Notes: generated by a model not told the origin, from the letters alone. A stretch of DNA of 64,000 nt from Taklimakanibacter deserti (GCA_003574785.1 QORU01000005.1:389130-453129); one strand, 5' to 3'; shown: positions 13,937 to 23,448, counted from the stretch's first letter. Numbers and translations: made by a program.

Positions 13937-14628
13937 TGCGCGAGATCGTCCTCGATACCGAGACCACCGGCATAGATCATGCGAAAGGCCACCGCGTCGT
14001 CGAGCTCGGCGCGGTCGAGCTCATCAACCACATTCCGAGCGGCAAGACCTTCCACGCTTACATTGATCCCGAGCGCGACATGCCGTCCGATGCCGAGGCC
14101 ATCCATGGTCTGACGACGCAGTTCCTGAAAGGCAAGCCGCTGTTTGCGGCGATCGCCGCGGAGTTCCTCGCCTTCATCGGCGAGGCGAGCCTCGTCATCC
14201 ACAATGCCTCATTCGACGTCGGCTTCCTCAATGCCGAATTCGCCCGCCTGAACATACCGGCGCTGCTGCCGGAACGCGTCGTCGACACGCTGATGCTCGC
14301 CCGCCAGAAGCATCCGATGGGTCCGAACAGCCTCGATGCCCTGTGCAAGCGCTATGGCATCGACAATTCGAAGCGCGACAAGCATGGCGCTCTGCTCGAT
14401 TCGGAATTGTTGGCCGATGTCTATCTCGAGCTCATCGGCGGACGCCAGGCGGCGCTGTCGCTCTCGGCCATCACGGTCGGAAGCCGCGCCGTGATCACGC
14501 CTTCCGGCATCGTACGGCCGCGTCCGGTGCCGCTTACGAGCCGGCTCACCGAGATGGAGATCCTCGCGCACAAGGCCCTGATCGCCGAGCTTGGCGAGAA
14601 GGCTTTGTGGAACGAGCTTCTGAATTAA
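13936..14628 (+). CDS. dnaQ: DNA polymerase III epsilon subunit (3'-5' proofreading exonuclease)
   Basis: Epsilon proofreads replication errors in the polymerase III core. The 230-residue protein begins MREIVLDTETTGIDHAKGHR with the ExoI Asp and Glu. It has the ExoII region IHNASFDVGFLNAEF and the ExoIII-epsilon motif HGALLDSELLADVYLEL with catalytic His and Asp. A C-terminal tail follows that would contact the alpha subunit. It is the last gene of the operon beginning at the proposed origin and is convergent with secB, seven bases away. Confidence 0.96.
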   Translation: MREIVLDTETTGIDHAKGHRVVELGAVELINHIPSGKTFHAYIDPERDMPSDAEAIHGLTTQFLKGKPLFAAIAAEFLAFIGEASLVIHNASFDVGFLNAEFARLNIPALLPERVVDTLMLARQKHPMGPNSLDALCKRYGIDNSKRDKHGALLDSELLADVYLELIGGRQAALSLSAITVGSRAVITPSGIVRPRPVPLTSRLTEMEILAHKALIAELGEKALWNELLN

Positions 14629-14635
14629 ACGGAAA

Positions 14636-15235
14636 TTACGCCGTGGCTTGCGCCTGCGCCGCCATGCGCTTCTGATACATGCCGGCGAAATCGATCGGAT
14701 CGAGCATCAAAGGCGGGAAGCCGCCATTGCGGGTCGCTTCGCCGAGGATCTGGCGGGCGAAAGGAAAGAGCATGCGCGGGCATTCGATGAGCACCGCCGG
14801 ATGCAGCATGTTCTGTGGGAAATTCTCCAGCCGGAAGACGCCGGCATAGAGGATCTCGGCGGCGAAGATGACCTTGTTCTCGGACGTCGCCTTGGCGTCG
14901 ATATGGAGCTCGACCTCGAAATCCGACGGCGCCAGGTTGCGCGCATTCACATTGATCGAGATGTTGATCTCGGGCTGGGCCTTTTGCGGCGCCAGCGACT
15001 GCGGCGCATGCGGGTTTTCGAAGCTCAGATCCTTGAGATACTGGCCGAGGATGCGCATCGACGGCTGGGCGCCCGGCTGCGGCGGCGGCGCGTTGAGCTC
15101 GGACCCTACGGACTCTGCCGGAGCGGCGGTAGCCTCGGGGCCGGGGCCGGGGCCGGGGCCGTTGCTGTCGCTGCCGTCGCCATTCGTTGATTTGGCGGCC
15201 TGCTTCTTCGGCGCCGGCTTGCTCGTCTTGGCCAT
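14636..15235 (-). CDS. secB: Protein-export chaperone SecB with Gly-Pro-repeat N-terminal extension
   Basis: SecB keeps preproteins unfolded and hands them to SecA. The core (about residues 60-190) shows the SecB hallmarks ILGQYLKDLSFENP, INVNARNL, EILYAGVFRLENFP and ECPRMLFPFARQILGEATRNGG. The 199-residue length exceeds the usual 150-170 because of an approximately 55-residue low-complexity N-terminus rich in Lys, Ala and Pro that includes four Gly-Pro pairs. Those pairs are encoded by a six-base tandem repeat (15137-15160). A later start is possible, but no internal Met occurs before the core except just in front of ILGQYL. Confidence 0.93.
   Translation of the reverse strand: MAKTSKPAPKKQAAKSTNGDGSDSNGPGPGPGPEATAAPAESVGSELNAPPPQPGAQPSMRILGQYLKDLSFENPHAPQSLAPQKAQPEINISINVNARNLAPSDFEVELHIDAKATSENKVIFAAEILYAGVFRLENFPQNMLHPAVLIECPRMLFPFARQILGEATRNGGFPPLMLDPIDFAGMYQKRMAAQAQATA
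15137..15160 (+). repeat. Four tandem GGGGCC units within secB
   Basis: Four perfect copies of GGGGCC lie on the plus strand, antisense to secB, and encode alternating Gly and Pro in SecB. The four runs of four G could fold into a G-quadruplex on the non-coding strand. The unit length is a multiple of three, so copy-number change would stay in frame. Confidence 0.85.
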
Positions 15236-15337
15236 GGAATCTTCTGCCTTTCATCAAAACGGGGGTGTCCGTTCCGGACGCCAGCTATCATGAATGGCTG
15301 ATGGGCCGCAAGCATTCCGGCTCGCGCCTGAAGGGCG

Positions 15338-15796
15338 CTAGCGGTTCCAGGGCGAGCCGTCGTTCTTTTCCTGCTCTCGCTGCGGCGGCAGCCTGTCATC
15401 GTGGATTTCAACGGCTTCGCCGTCGATCACGACGCCGCCCTTGCGCGCCATTGGCCGGCTCATGCGCCGCTCGACGATCTTCCGCATGAACGGCAGGAGC
15501 AACAGGATGGCGGCGACATCGGACAGGAGACCGGGCAGGATAAAAAGGATGCCGGCCAGGATGCCGAGCATGCCGGCAATGGCGGCGTTGGGGCCGATAT
15601 AGCCTTTCTGGCTCGCTTCCCGGACCTCGTTGAGGGATCTGATGCCGGTATGGCGGATGGTCAGGCCGCCCAGGACGAAGCCCAGAATGACGGCGAGGAC
15701 CGGAAACCAGGCACCAAACCATTGCCCGGTCTTAACCAGCAGGAAGAGCTCCAGCAGGCCGAGCGCAAAAAGGACAAAAATAATGGTTCTGATCAC
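15338..15796 (-). CDS. fxsA: FxsA-family cytoplasmic membrane protein
   Basis: FxsA is a small membrane protein, named for relieving phage T7 exclusion by the F factor when overproduced; its normal role is unclear. From the GTG at 15796 the product has 152 residues. It has two N-terminal membrane segments (IIFVLFALGLLELFLLVKTG and the following FPVLAVILGFVLGGL), then ILAGILFILPGLLSDVAAILLLLP and a charged cytoplasmic tail. A much longer in-frame reading crosses the divergent gene and has no FxsA similarity, so it was rejected. It is divergent from the Tim44-like gene. Confidence 0.88.
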   Translation of the reverse strand: MIRTIIFVLFALGLLELFLLVKTGQWFGAWFPVLAVILGFVLGGLTIRHTGIRSLNEVREASQKGYIGPNAAIAGMLGILAGILFILPGLLSDVAAILLLLPFMRKIVERRMSRPMARKGGVVIDGEAVEIHDDRLPPQREQEKNDGSPWNR

Positions 15797-15851
15797 CTTA
15801 AACCTGTAGGACAGTGAAGCAGCAGCGGCGGCCTTTGGACCGCGCCCCGGC

Positions 15852-15868
15852 CCTCCTATATAAGGAGG
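15852..15868. promoter_or_regulatory. Small palindrome in the fxsA/tim44 divergent promoter region
   Basis: CCTCCT and AGGAGG flank a five-base ATATA centre. The site lies between the divergent starts at 15796 and 15914. It could be an operator or a small hairpin. AGGAGG is too far (about 45 bases) from the chosen Tim44-like start to be its ribosome-binding site. Confidence 0.35.
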
Positions 15869-15913
15869 TTGAGACCCCGACTTCAATTTGGCCCAGACGG
15901 AAAGACCCGCGGA

Positions 15914-16630
15914 ATGATGAATCAGGCTTTTGACCCACTGAATCTGCTGATCCTTGCGATTGCAGTGGTGGTCATCTTGCGCCTGCGGTCGGTCCTGGGC
16001 AAACGCACCGGCAATGAGCGTCCGCCGGTCGATCCCTATGCCACTCAACGCCGCGCTGAAAAGCCGCAAGCGCCGGGCAATGTCATCAACCTGCCACAGC
16101 GTGAAAACGCGACCGAAAATTCGGCGTCGCAGCCGCCGGCGGAACCGGTCTGGACAGGCTATGCCGAGGCCGGCACCAGCGTCGCCAAGGGCCTTGAGAA
16201 GATCGCCGCCGCCGACGGCCAGTTCTCGACGAAAACCTTCGTCGAGGGCGCCAAGCTCGCTTACGAGATGGTGGTGACGGCCTTCGCCCAAGGCGACCGC
16301 CAGTCGCTCAAGAACCTCCTGTCGCGCGAAGTCTATGAAGGCTTCGCCAGGGCGATCGACGAGCGCGAGAAGGCCGGCCAGATCCTCGAATCGCGGTTTG
16401 TCGGCATCGACAAGGCCGATGTGACGGCCGCCGATCTCAAGGGCAAGCGCGCCAGCATCACCTTGCGCTTCATTGCCGAATTCATCTCGGCGACCCTCAA
16501 CAAGGCGGGCGAGGTCATCGACGGCGATCCCAAACAGGTGCGCCAGATCACCGATGTATGGACCTTCGAGCGCGACACCGCCTCGCGCGATCCCAATTGG
16601 AAGCTGGCAGCGACGGACGAGCCGGGCTGA
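15914..16630 (+). CDS. Tim44/TimA-family membrane-anchored adaptor protein
   Basis: The 238-residue protein has one N-terminal membrane segment (FDPLNLLILAIAVVVILRL), a Pro/Gln-rich linker, and a C-terminal Tim44-like domain (about residues 95-235) including FVEGAKLAYEMVVTAFAQGD and the terminal VDVWTFERD-like region seen here as ITDVWTFERDTASRDPNW. Bacterial homologues share the fold of mitochondrial Tim44, but their role is not settled. Two ATGs are adjacent (15914, 15917), preceded by GGAAAG. mltA follows after nine bases and likely shares the transcript. Confidence 0.85.
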   Translation: MMNQAFDPLNLLILAIAVVVILRLRSVLGKRTGNERPPVDPYATQRRAEKPQAPGNVINLPQRENATENSASQPPAEPVWTGYAEAGTSVAKGLEKIAAADGQFSTKTFVEGAKLAYEMVVTAFAQGDRQSLKNLLSREVYEGFARAIDEREKAGQILESRFVGIDKADVTAADLKGKRASITLRFIAEFISATLNKAGEVIDGDPKQVRQITDVWTFERDTASRDPNWKLAATDEPG

Positions 16631-16639
16631 GCCCCTCAC

Positions 16640-17815
16640 ATGCGGGATGGCATCAGGATGCGCCGGCTCTTGAGTTTGGCCCTGCTTCTGGTCATGTGCG
16701 GGGGCATGAGCGCCGCAGCGAAACCCCCCTTCGAGGAAACGGATTTCCGCGCGATCGCCGGCTGGGCCGACGTCGACCACGAGGCTGCGCTCGCGACCTT
16801 CAAGCGCTCATGCGCCGAGATCGAAGCGACCGGCCATGCTTTCCAGCGCAAGGTGGCCTATGGCGGGACCAGGCGCGACTGGCTGGCGGTCTGCCAGGGG
16901 CTCAAGACCGTCGCCGATGCGCGCCGCTTTTTCGAACAGGCCTTCACGCCGCTCATCGTGCGCGACGCCGAGCGTCCGCAAGGGCTGTTTACCGGCTATT
17001 ACGAGCCTGAAGCCGAAGGCAGCCTGAAGCCCGGCGGCGCCTACAAGGTGCCGATCTATGCCAGGCCCGCCGATTTTGTCGGCTTCGATGCCAAGACCGC
17101 GAAGCGCCTGGGCCTTGCCTATGGCCGCACCGTCGATGGCAAGCCTCAGGCCTATTACACAAGGCGCGAGATCGAGAACGGCGCACTCGAGGGCCGGGGC
17201 CTCGAGCTCGTCTGGCTCAAGGACTGGGCCGATGCGTTCTTCATCCAGGTCCAGGGCTCGGGCCGCGTGCGCCTGCCCGATGGCCAGGTGATACGGCTCG
17301 GCTTCGCGGCAAAGACCGGCCTTCCCTATACCGCCATTGGCGGGCTCCTGCTCCAGCGCGGCATCCTCACCCGCGAGGACGTGTCGATGCAGGCGATCAG
17401 GGCGTGGATGCGCCAGAACCCCAAGGATGCGCGCGAGCTGATGTGGGAGAACAAGTCCTTCGTATTCTTCCGCGAGATCCGGGGCGGGGATTCCGACCTC
17501 GGTCCGCCCGGCGCCCAGAAGGTCCCGTTGACACCGTTTCATTCGCTCGCCGTCGACCGCTCTCTATGGATGTTCGGCACGCCGGTCTGGCTCGATACGC
17601 AGGCGCCCAAGGGCGAACGCGGAACGCTCGTGCCGTTCCGCAATCTCCTGGTGGCGCAGGACACCGGCACCGCGATCAAGGGCCATGCGCGGGGCGACGT
17701 TTTCTGGGGTGCGGGCGAGGAAGCGGCACTGACCGCGGGCCACATGAAAAGCCCGGGCCTGATGATCGTGCTTTTGCCCAAGGCGCTGGCCCAGCGGCTG
17801 CTCAGCCGGCAATGA
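16640..17815 (+). CDS. mltA: Membrane-bound lytic murein transglycosylase A
   Basis: MltA cleaves peptidoglycan between MurNAc and GlcNAc with formation of 1,6-anhydro-MurNAc. The 391-residue protein has an N-terminal signal sequence (MRRLLSLALLL onwards), the MltA-domain GLFTGYYEPEAEGS and FFIQVQGSGRVRLPDG. It ends in the 3D domain, whose Asp residues appear in LLVAQDTGTAIKG and ARGDVFWG. I see no clear lipobox, so it may be periplasmic rather than a lipoprotein. A start at 16658 is an alternative. It overlaps the Smr gene by ATGA. Confidence 0.92.
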   Translation: MRDGIRMRRLLSLALLLVMCGGMSAAAKPPFEETDFRAIAGWADVDHEAALATFKRSCAEIEATGHAFQRKVAYGGTRRDWLAVCQGLKTVADARRFFEQAFTPLIVRDAERPQGLFTGYYEPEAEGSLKPGGAYKVPIYARPADFVGFDAKTAKRLGLAYGRTVDGKPQAYYTRREIENGALEGRGLELVWLKDWADAFFIQVQGSGRVRLPDGQVIRLGFAAKTGLPYTAIGGLLLQRGILTREDVSMQAIRAWMRQNPKDARELMWENKSFVFFREIRGGDSDLGPPGAQKVPLTPFHSLAVDRSLWMFGTPVWLDTQAPKGERGTLVPFRNLLVAQDTGTAIKGHARGDVFWGAGEEAALTAGHMKSPGLMIVLLPKALAQRLLSRQ

Positions 17816-18390
17816 CCCGCAAGCTCCCACCCGATTATGCTTTGTGGGAAGACGTCGCGCGGACCGTGAAGCCGCTTCACAGGTCCAAAGCGAAGAAGAA
17901 ATCCGAGACCAAGGCAAAGGCCGAAGCCCCTCAAGCGGCGAGGGCTGAAAAGCCGGCCAAGCCCATCCTGCGGGCACCGCCGGCACGCCACGATCCGCCG
18001 GCATTGACCGGCCTCGACCGCAGAAGCGAGCGCCGCATGACCCGCGGCCAGGTCGAGATCGAAGGCCGCATCGATCTGCATGGCACCGGCATCGAGCGCT
18101 CGCGCGAGCGTCTCCTGAATTTCCTGGTGACGTCCAGGGCGCAGGGCCTGCGCCTGGTCTTGGTGATCACCGGCAAGGGTGCCTCGCCCTTCACCCGCCA
18201 CACGCTGCACGGCTCGGATCACTATCATGCGCCGGAACGCCAGGGCCGCTTGCGCCGCCTGGTGCCGGACTGGTTCCATGAAGGCCAATTCCGCGAGCAT
18301 GTCGCGGGCTTCCAGCCGGCGCATCCGCGCCATGGCGGGGGCGGCGCCTTTTATGTGAAGCTCAGGAAGAAAGAGCGGAGGGCAGGATGA
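17812..18390 (+). CDS. Smr-domain protein
   Basis: The 192-residue protein has a Lys/Ala-rich N-terminus and a C-terminal Smr domain (about residues 85-190) with the signature IDLHGTGIERSRERLLNFL and LVLVITGKG. Smr domains are linked to nucleic-acid nicking and, in some proteins, to ribosome rescue; the role of this stand-alone form is unknown. The ATG overlaps the mltA stop (ATGA), and its own stop overlaps the next gene the same way. This mltA-smr-HTH run recurs in Rhizobiales. Confidence 0.9.
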   Translation: MTRKLPPDYALWEDVARTVKPLHRSKAKKKSETKAKAEAPQAARAEKPAKPILRAPPARHDPPALTGLDRRSERRMTRGQVEIEGRIDLHGTGIERSRERLLNFLVTSRAQGLRLVLVITGKGASPFTRHTLHGSDHYHAPERQGRLRRLVPDWFHEGQFREHVAGFQPAHPRHGGGGAFYVKLRKKERRAG

Positions 18391-18755
18391 CGCCCTTTGG
18401 CGAGCGCATGCGCAAGCTGCGCGCCGAGCGCAAGGTCACGCTGAAGGAGATGGCCGAGGAGATCGGGGTGTCGAGCGCTTATCTCTCGGCGCTGGAGCAC
18501 GGCAAGCGCGGCCGGCCGGGCTGGCATCTGCTGCAGCGCATCATCAGCTATTTCAACATCATCTGGGACGAGGCCGAGGATGTCGTGCGCCTGGCGCGCA
18601 TCTCGCATCCGCGCGTGGTCATCGACACGTCGGGTCTCGAGCCTTCCGCCACCGAGCTCGCCAATCGCCTGGCCGACGATATTTCGACCCTCGACCAGAA
18701 GGATCTCGCCGAGATGCTCGCCGTGCTCAACCGGCGCAAGCAGAAGAAGAAATAG
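18387..18755 (+). CDS. Small XRE-family helix-turn-helix regulator
   Basis: The 122-residue protein has a Cro/CI-type DNA-binding domain at residues 1-60 (FGERMRKLRAERKVTLKEMA and IGVSSAYLSALEHGKRGRP as the recognition helix region). A C-terminal part ends in a Lys/Arg-rich tail. It overlaps the smr gene by four bases and is probably co-transcribed with tim44-mltA-smr. Its target is unknown. Confidence 0.88.
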   Translation: MTPFGERMRKLRAERKVTLKEMAEEIGVSSAYLSALEHGKRGRPGWHLLQRIISYFNIIWDEAEDVVRLARISHPRVVIDTSGLEPSATELANRLADDISTLDQKDLAEMLAVLNRRKQKKK

Positions 18756-18764
18756 GTCTGGATC

Positions 18765-19643
18765 TCAATCGGCGTAGCTGCCGATGAGGACGAGATTGAG
18801 CCGGTCGGGCTGGACGCTGTTGCCGGGCTGCATGACGACCGACTGCGCCTGGTAGACAGGGTCGGTGCGCACCAGCGAATAGAGTTTTGCCGCCATACGG
18901 GTCTCGTCGCTGAAAGTGAGCCGGTATTTGACGGTGACCAGGATGAACGGGGAGATGACGGACATGCCCTCATATTCCTCGAGGCCCATGCCGGCCGTTT
19001 TGACCTCGCTGAACTGCTCGCCCTTCGACAAGGTGTGGCCGAGCCGCCCGGCGGTGTTGAAGTCGCCGGACCGGCGCTTGATCACGTCGACGGCTTTGAA
19101 AGGCTGCTTCTCCTGGCAGAAGATCACCGGATGAGCGAGAACGGCGACCGCGGGCGTGGGGCCGATATTCTCGGTGCCGATCTTGAGCGGAATGGAGGCG
19201 CCGGCGCCGTCGAAGGCCAATGTGCCGGCGAGCTCGACGGTGAAGGTCACCCATGGGCGCTGCGTGGCGATGAGCACCTGCTCGGCGATGCCGGCGGACC
19301 GCTTGGCGGCTTCGGCGGTGGCCTGGGTGGCCTCGGCCAGCGACCGGTTTGTCGCCACCAGGGCATCGCCCGTCACCCGCGTTTCGCTGACCAGAGCGCG
19401 GGTCGCGCGCCACATGAGCCAAATGGCTACACCCAGGATGACGGTGAAGATGGCGAGGATCTCGGCGGCATTCGCCCGCGCATATTCGCCGAGGCAACGT
19501 CTTGATTCCAAAAGGGAGTCATAGAAGCTGGCACCGACCGTCATCCCCTGCCGGCAGGTCTGCAGGTCGGATGATGTCCACACCATCCAAGCGACGATCG
19601 CCGCGATGATAAGCGCAACGATCCAATGGCCCAACGTCCGCAT
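18765..19643 (-). CDS. Hypothetical membrane protein with two N-terminal membrane segments
   Basis: The 292-residue product is not recognised. It has membrane segments at about residues 5-22 (WIVALIIAAIVAWMVW) and 60-80 (AEILAIFTVILGVAIWLMW), with a short segment containing two Cys between them. A coiled-coil-like Ala/Thr/Glu-rich stretch (about 85-120) follows, then a soluble domain with beta-rich character (RPWVTFTVELAG onward). The layout suggests a membrane-anchored protein; the side of the membrane is uncertain. It is convergent with the XRE gene, ten bases away. Confidence 0.7.
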   Translation of the reverse strand: MRTLGHWIVALIIAAIVAWMVWTSSDLQTCRQGMTVGASFYDSLLESRRCLGEYARANAAEILAIFTVILGVAIWLMWRATRALVSETRVTGDALVATNRSLAEATQATAEAAKRSAGIAEQVLIATQRPWVTFTVELAGTLAFDGAGASIPLKIGTENIGPTPAVAVLAHPVIFCQEKQPFKAVDVIKRRSGDFNTAGRLGHTLSKGEQFSEVKTAGMGLEEYEGMSVISPFILVTVKYRLTFSDETRMAAKLYSLVRTDPVYQAQSVVMQPGNSVQPDRLNLVLIGSYAD

Positions 19644-19787
19644 TCTTGGTGGCCCCTTGTGATCGAGCCACCTTTAGAGCAAATCCTGCCCAAGTTGAAG
19701 GCTTTGGCGATGAGGATTTGCCTTAAAATATTGATTTGGCGTGAAACCTTTTCGACGACGTGAACTTCGCCGGGATGGGGGCGAGTG

Positions 19788-21092
19788 TCACAAAATGAAC
19801 TTCGACAGGTCCGTGTTGCGGGCGAGGTCGCCGATGTTTTTTTCCACGAAGGTTTTATCGATCTTCACCGTCTCGCCGGACCGGTCGGTCGCCGAATAGC
19901 TCACCTCGTCGAGGACGCGTTCCATCACCGTCTGCAGGCGCCGCGCGCCGATATTCTCGATCGCGGCGTTGATCTCGGCCGCGATATCGGCGAGCGCATC
20001 GATGCCGTCCTCGCTGAAGTCCAATGTCACACCCTCGGTCTTGAGCAGTGCCTTGTATTGCTTGATCAGGCTCGCCTCGGGCTCCGTCAGGATGCGGCGG
20101 AAATCGTCGCGGGTCAGCGCCTTGAGCTCGACCCGGATCGGCAGGCGGCCTTGCAGTTCGGGCAGGAGGTCGGAGGGCTTGGCGATATGGAAGGCGCCGG
20201 AGGCGATGAACAAAATATGATCGGTCCGCACCGGTCCGTATTTAGTCGACACCGTCGTGCCCTCGATCAGCGGCAGGAGGTCACGCTGCACGCCTTCGCG
20301 GCTCACATCGGCGCCCTGGCGTTCCGAGCGGGCGCAGATCTTGTCGACCTCGTCCAGGAACACGATGCCGTTGTTCTCGGTGGCGTTGATCGCCTCCTGG
20401 GTGATCTGGTCCTGGTCGAGCAGCTTGTCGCTTTCCTCGGCGAGCAGCACCTCATGGCTCGCCTTGACCGACATGCGCTTCTGCTTGAGGCGGTGGCCGA
20501 AGGCCTTGCCCAGCATGTCGGAGAGATTGATCACGCTCGCCGAGGAGCCCGGCATGCCGGGAATGTCGAAGCTCGGCACCGAGGGCGAGTCCATGATCTG
20601 GACCTCGATCTCCTTGGCATCGAGCTCACCCGTGCGCAGCTTCTTGCGGAAGCTCTCGCGCGTCGTCTCCGACGCATTCGCGCCGACGAGCGCGTCGAGC
20701 ACGCGGCGCTCGGCATTGAGATGGGCCTGCGCCTCGACGTCCTTGCGTCGGGCCGCCTTGACCATGGCGACCGCCGCTTCCAGGAGGTCGCGGATCATCT
20801 GCTCGACATCGCGCCCGACATAGCCGACCTCGGTGAATTTCGTCGCCTCGACCTTGATGAAGGGCGCGTTGGCGAGCTTGGCGAGGCGGCGCGCGATCTC
20901 GGTCTTGCCGACGCCGGTCGGCCCGATCATCAGGATGTTCTTGGGCATCACCTCTTCGCGCAGGGGCTCTTCGAGCTGCTTGCGCCGCCAGCGGTTGCGC
21001 AGCGCGATGGCGACGGCGCGCTTGGCGTCCTTCTGGCCGACGATGTGGCGGTCGAGTTCGGAAACGATTTCGCGGGGAGTGAAGTCGGTCAT
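19788..21092 (-). CDS. hslU: ATP-dependent protease ATPase subunit HslU
   Basis: HslU is the AAA+ unfoldase that feeds the HslV peptidase. The 434-residue protein begins [20 protein letters not shown] and has Walker [18 protein letters not shown], the inserted I domain, Walker [12 protein letters not shown] and the C-terminal tail ending KFIL that docks on HslV. A longer in-frame extension crosses the DUF2157 gene and is rejected. No strong Shine-Dalgarno is visible. It is separated from hslV by the DUF2157 gene, with 11 bases between hslU and that gene. Confidence 0.96.
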   Translation of the reverse strand: MTDFTPREIVSELDRHIVGQKDAKRAVAIALRNRWRRKQLEEPLREEVMPKNILMIGPTGVGKTEIARRLAKLANAPFIKVEATKFTEVGYVGRDVEQMIRDLLEAAVAMVKAARRKDVEAQAHLNAERRVLDALVGANASETTRESFRKKLRTGELDAKEIEVQIMDSPSVPSFDIPGMPGSSASVINLSDMLGKAFGHRLKQKRMSVKASHEVLLAEESDKLLDQDQITQEAINATENNGIVFLDEVDKICARSERQGADVSREGVQRDLLPLIEGTTVSTKYGPVRTDHILFIASGAFHIAKPSDLLPELQGRLPIRVELKALTRDDFRRILTEPEASLIKQYKALLKTEGVTLDFSEDGIDALADIAAEINAAIENIGARRLQTVMERVLDEVSYSATDRSGETVKIDKTFVEKNIGDLARNTDLSKFIL

Positions 21093-21103
21093 GGATGGCT
21101 CAT

Positions 21104-22141
21104 TCAGGCTCTGACGACCGGCAAATGCCGGGCAAGGATGGTGGGGACGAATTGCATGACGGCACGGCGCGCCCGATGCCAGCCGACGCCAAGGAGAATG
21201 ACGGATGCGCCCATCAGGAGGAGCGTGATCCAGATGGCATTCTGCTCGCCGCCGAGCTGGCTGAAGGCATAGACCAAGGCGCCGCCCAGATAGGCGAGCG
21301 AGGAGACGAGGAAGGCGCGGCGGTCGATGACGAGCGCGATGAGCGCGAAGAGGACGACGGCGGCAATGGTCAGGATGTTGGACTGCGCCGTCACGTCCTG
21401 GCCGGAGGAGATGATACCGGCAATGGGATGGACGATGAGCGGTGCCGCGATGAGCGTGAGCCAGAAGCCGCAATCGGAGCGGCGCGTCAGGCGTTCGCGA
21501 TCCGACATGTCGTACCACTGTGCTGCCGCCAGCGTGGCAAAGCCGGCAATGAGGAACAGGATATAGATGACGCCTTGCGAGGGCTCGTCGAACAGCCGGA
21601 CACAGACATCGAGAAAGGTCACGACGCAGCTGCCGGCCAGCAGCAGCAGCGCGAAAGGCAGCCGGAAACGGAGATAAAAGAGAAGTGCGGCGACAATTGC
21701 CGCGAGGCCGGGGAGCCGCATATCGGCAGAGGTTGCAAACCAGGCCGTTTCTTCACTCCCCATGCTGATCACGCCATGAACGTAGTAAGCAAGGCCCGGC
21801 ACGATGAAGATCGCCAGCACGATGCTCGGCAAGGTGAGCTTGAGCTTGCGGGTCAGATATTCGGCGAGCCCCCACATTACGGCGATGAAGACGACCGGGA
21901 ACGCCACGCCGAGGGAGGGGAGCGTCGCTGCGGCCGCCCATAGGCCGACACCCAGCAGCACGACGCCGAGGGCGATGAAGAACTCATTGAAGTTCTTCAT
22001 GAACACGAAGCGCTCGTCGCTCAGCGCATGCTGATGACGTGCCGCATGCCGTTTGGCCGGCAGGTCTTGAAGGGCGAGCGCCTGCTGTTCGGTGATGATG
22101 CCGGATCTGACGGCCTCATCGAGATCGGCGCGCGTCAGCAT
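21104..22141 (-). CDS. DUF2157-family polytopic membrane protein
   Basis: The 345-residue protein begins [20 protein letters not shown], a short soluble segment typical of DUF2157. About ten predicted membrane helices follow, for example [20 protein letters not shown] and [20 protein letters not shown]. No function is known for the family. The ATG at 22141 overlaps the end of hslV (ATGCTGA) and the stop is 11 bases before hslU, so it lies inside the hslVU operon. Confidence 0.82.
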   Translation of the reverse strand: MLTRADLDEAVRSGIITEQQALALQDLPAKRHAARHQHALSDERFVFMKNFNEFFIALGVVLLGVGLWAAAATLPSLGVAFPVVFIAVMWGLAEYLTRKLKLTLPSIVLAIFIVPGLAYYVHGVISMGSEETAWFATSADMRLPGLAAIVAALLFYLRFRLPFALLLLAGSCVVTFLDVCVRLFDEPSQGVIYILFLIAGFATLAAAQWYDMSDRERLTRRSDCGFWLTLIAAPLIVHPIAGIISSGQDVTAQSNILTIAAVVLFALIALVIDRRAFLVSSLAYLGGALVYAFSQLGGEQNAIWITLLLMGASVILLGVGWHRARRAVMQFVPTILARHLPVVRA

Positions 22142-22680
22142 TCGAGGGCTTCGACGGTCACATTGTCGTTGGTGTAGACGCAGATCTCGGCGGCGATGGC
22201 CATCGCCTTGCGGGCGATCGCCTCGGCATCCATGTCGGTGTCGATCAAGGCGCGTGCCGCCGCCAGCGCATAATTGCCGCCCGAGCCGATGCCGATCAGG
22301 CTGCGCTCGGGCTCGAGCACGTCGCCCGTGCCGGTCAGGACCAGGCTCACTTGCTTGTCGGCGACGATCATCATGGCTTCGAGGCGCCTGAGATAGCGGT
22401 CGGTGCGCCAGTCCTTGGCGAGCTCGACGCAGGCGCGGGTGAGCTGGAGCGGATATTGCTCGAGCTTGGCCTCGAGCCGCTCGAACAGCGTCATGGCATC
22501 GGCCGTCGCCCCGGCGAAGCCGGAGATGACCGCCCCGCCCGCCAACGGCCGCACTTTTCGGGCATTGGACTTGATCACCGTCTGGCCGATGGACACCTGG
22601 CCGTCGCCCGCGATCACCACCCGGTTGCCCTTGCGGAGGGAAAGGATGGTCGTGCCGTGCCACTGCTGGGGATCGCTCAT
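22135..22680 (-). CDS. hslV: ATP-dependent protease subunit HslV
   Basis: HslV is the threonine peptidase of the HslUV protease. From [20 protein letters not shown] it has 181 residues; the catalytic Thr is exposed after removal of a short N-terminal propeptide ending in Gly. The family stretches [33 protein letters not shown] and [10 protein letters not shown], and the cation-binding [16 protein letters not shown], are present. The ATG at 22680 follows AGGAG closely; an in-frame start six codons earlier is less likely. It is first in the hslV-DUF2157-hslU order and divergent from hisB. Confidence 0.95.
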   Translation of the reverse strand: MSDPQQWHGTTILSLRKGNRVVIAGDGQVSIGQTVIKSNARKVRPLAGGAVISGFAGATADAMTLFERLEAKLEQYPLQLTRACVELAKDWRTDRYLRRLEAMMIVADKQVSLVLTGTGDVLEPERSLIGIGSGGNYALAAARALIDTDMDAEAIARKAMAIAAEICVYTNDNVTVEALEC

Positions 22681-22854
22681 GGGTCTCCTGGTCGCCAAAA
22701 TTGCCGGGACGGCCCCGGCAGGGCGTCATGTAGGCCCTGCGCACCGTTAAGAAAAGCCTTCAGGCCTGACTCTTAGGTCAAGTTGGAGCAGCTAAAGGGT
22801 AGCAGGCTTCTGCTGCACCTGCTAAGAGACCCGCCGCAACAAAGGGTTAAGGCC

Positions 22855-23448
22855 ATGCGCAAGGCCAGCATCGAACGCAAGACGACCGAGACCGAGATTT
22901 CGGCGAGCGTCGATCTCGACGGCAAAGGCGCCTATGAGGTCAAGACCGGCATAGGCTTCCTCGATCATATGCTGGAGCAATTGGCCCGCCATTCGCTGAT
23001 CGACATCAAGCTGAAGGCCAAGGGCGACCTCCATATCGATTTCCACCACACGACCGAGGATTCAGGCATTGCGCTCGGCCAGGCGGTGGCCAAAGCCTTG
23101 GGCGACCGCAAGGGGATCAGGCGCTATGCGAGCCTGCATTTGCCGATGGACGAGGCGCTGACCCGCGCCGCCATCGACGTCTCGGGCCGCCCCTATCTTG
23201 TCTGGAAGGTCGATTTCTCGAGCCCGAAGATCGGCGACTTCGACACCGAGCTGGTGCGCGAATGGTTCCAGGCCTTCGCCATGAATGCCGGCGTGACGCT
23301 CCATGTCGAGACGCTCCACGGCGACAACAACCATCATATTGCCGAAAGCTGCTTCAAGGCCCTGGCGCGTGCCTTGCGTGAGGCGATCGAGATCGATCCG
23401 CGCCAGAAGGACCGCATACCCTCGACCAAAGGATCATTGAAAGGCTGA
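22855..23448 (+). CDS. hisB: Imidazoleglycerol-phosphate dehydratase
   Basis: HisB dehydrates imidazoleglycerol phosphate to imidazole-acetol phosphate. The 197-residue monofunctional protein has the Mn-binding motifs [29 protein letters not shown] and [19 protein letters not shown]. The ATG at 22855 gives the usual start [13 protein letters not shown]; an earlier in-frame start adds 24 unrelated residues. It is first in the his operon, and the following DUF2628 ATG overlaps its stop (TGATG). Confidence 0.96.
   Translation: MRKASIERKTTETEISASVDLDGKGAYEVKTGIGFLDHMLEQLARHSLIDIKLKAKGDLHIDFHHTTEDSGIALGQAVAKALGDRKGIRRYASLHLPMDEALTRAAIDVSGRPYLVWKVDFSSPKIGDFDTELVREWFQAFAMNAGVTLHVETLHGDNNHHIAESCFKALARALREAIEIDPRQKDRIPSTKGSLKG

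Noticed and set aside
15869..15913. A TTG start for the Tim44-like gene right after AGGAGG
   Set aside because: The spacing between AGGAGG and TTG is zero, and the added 15 residues do not resemble a family N-terminus.
22783..22854. A possible histidine leader peptide or attenuator before hisB
   Set aside because: The short in-frame leader has no run of His codons, and the small inverted repeat there is not followed by a T-run.
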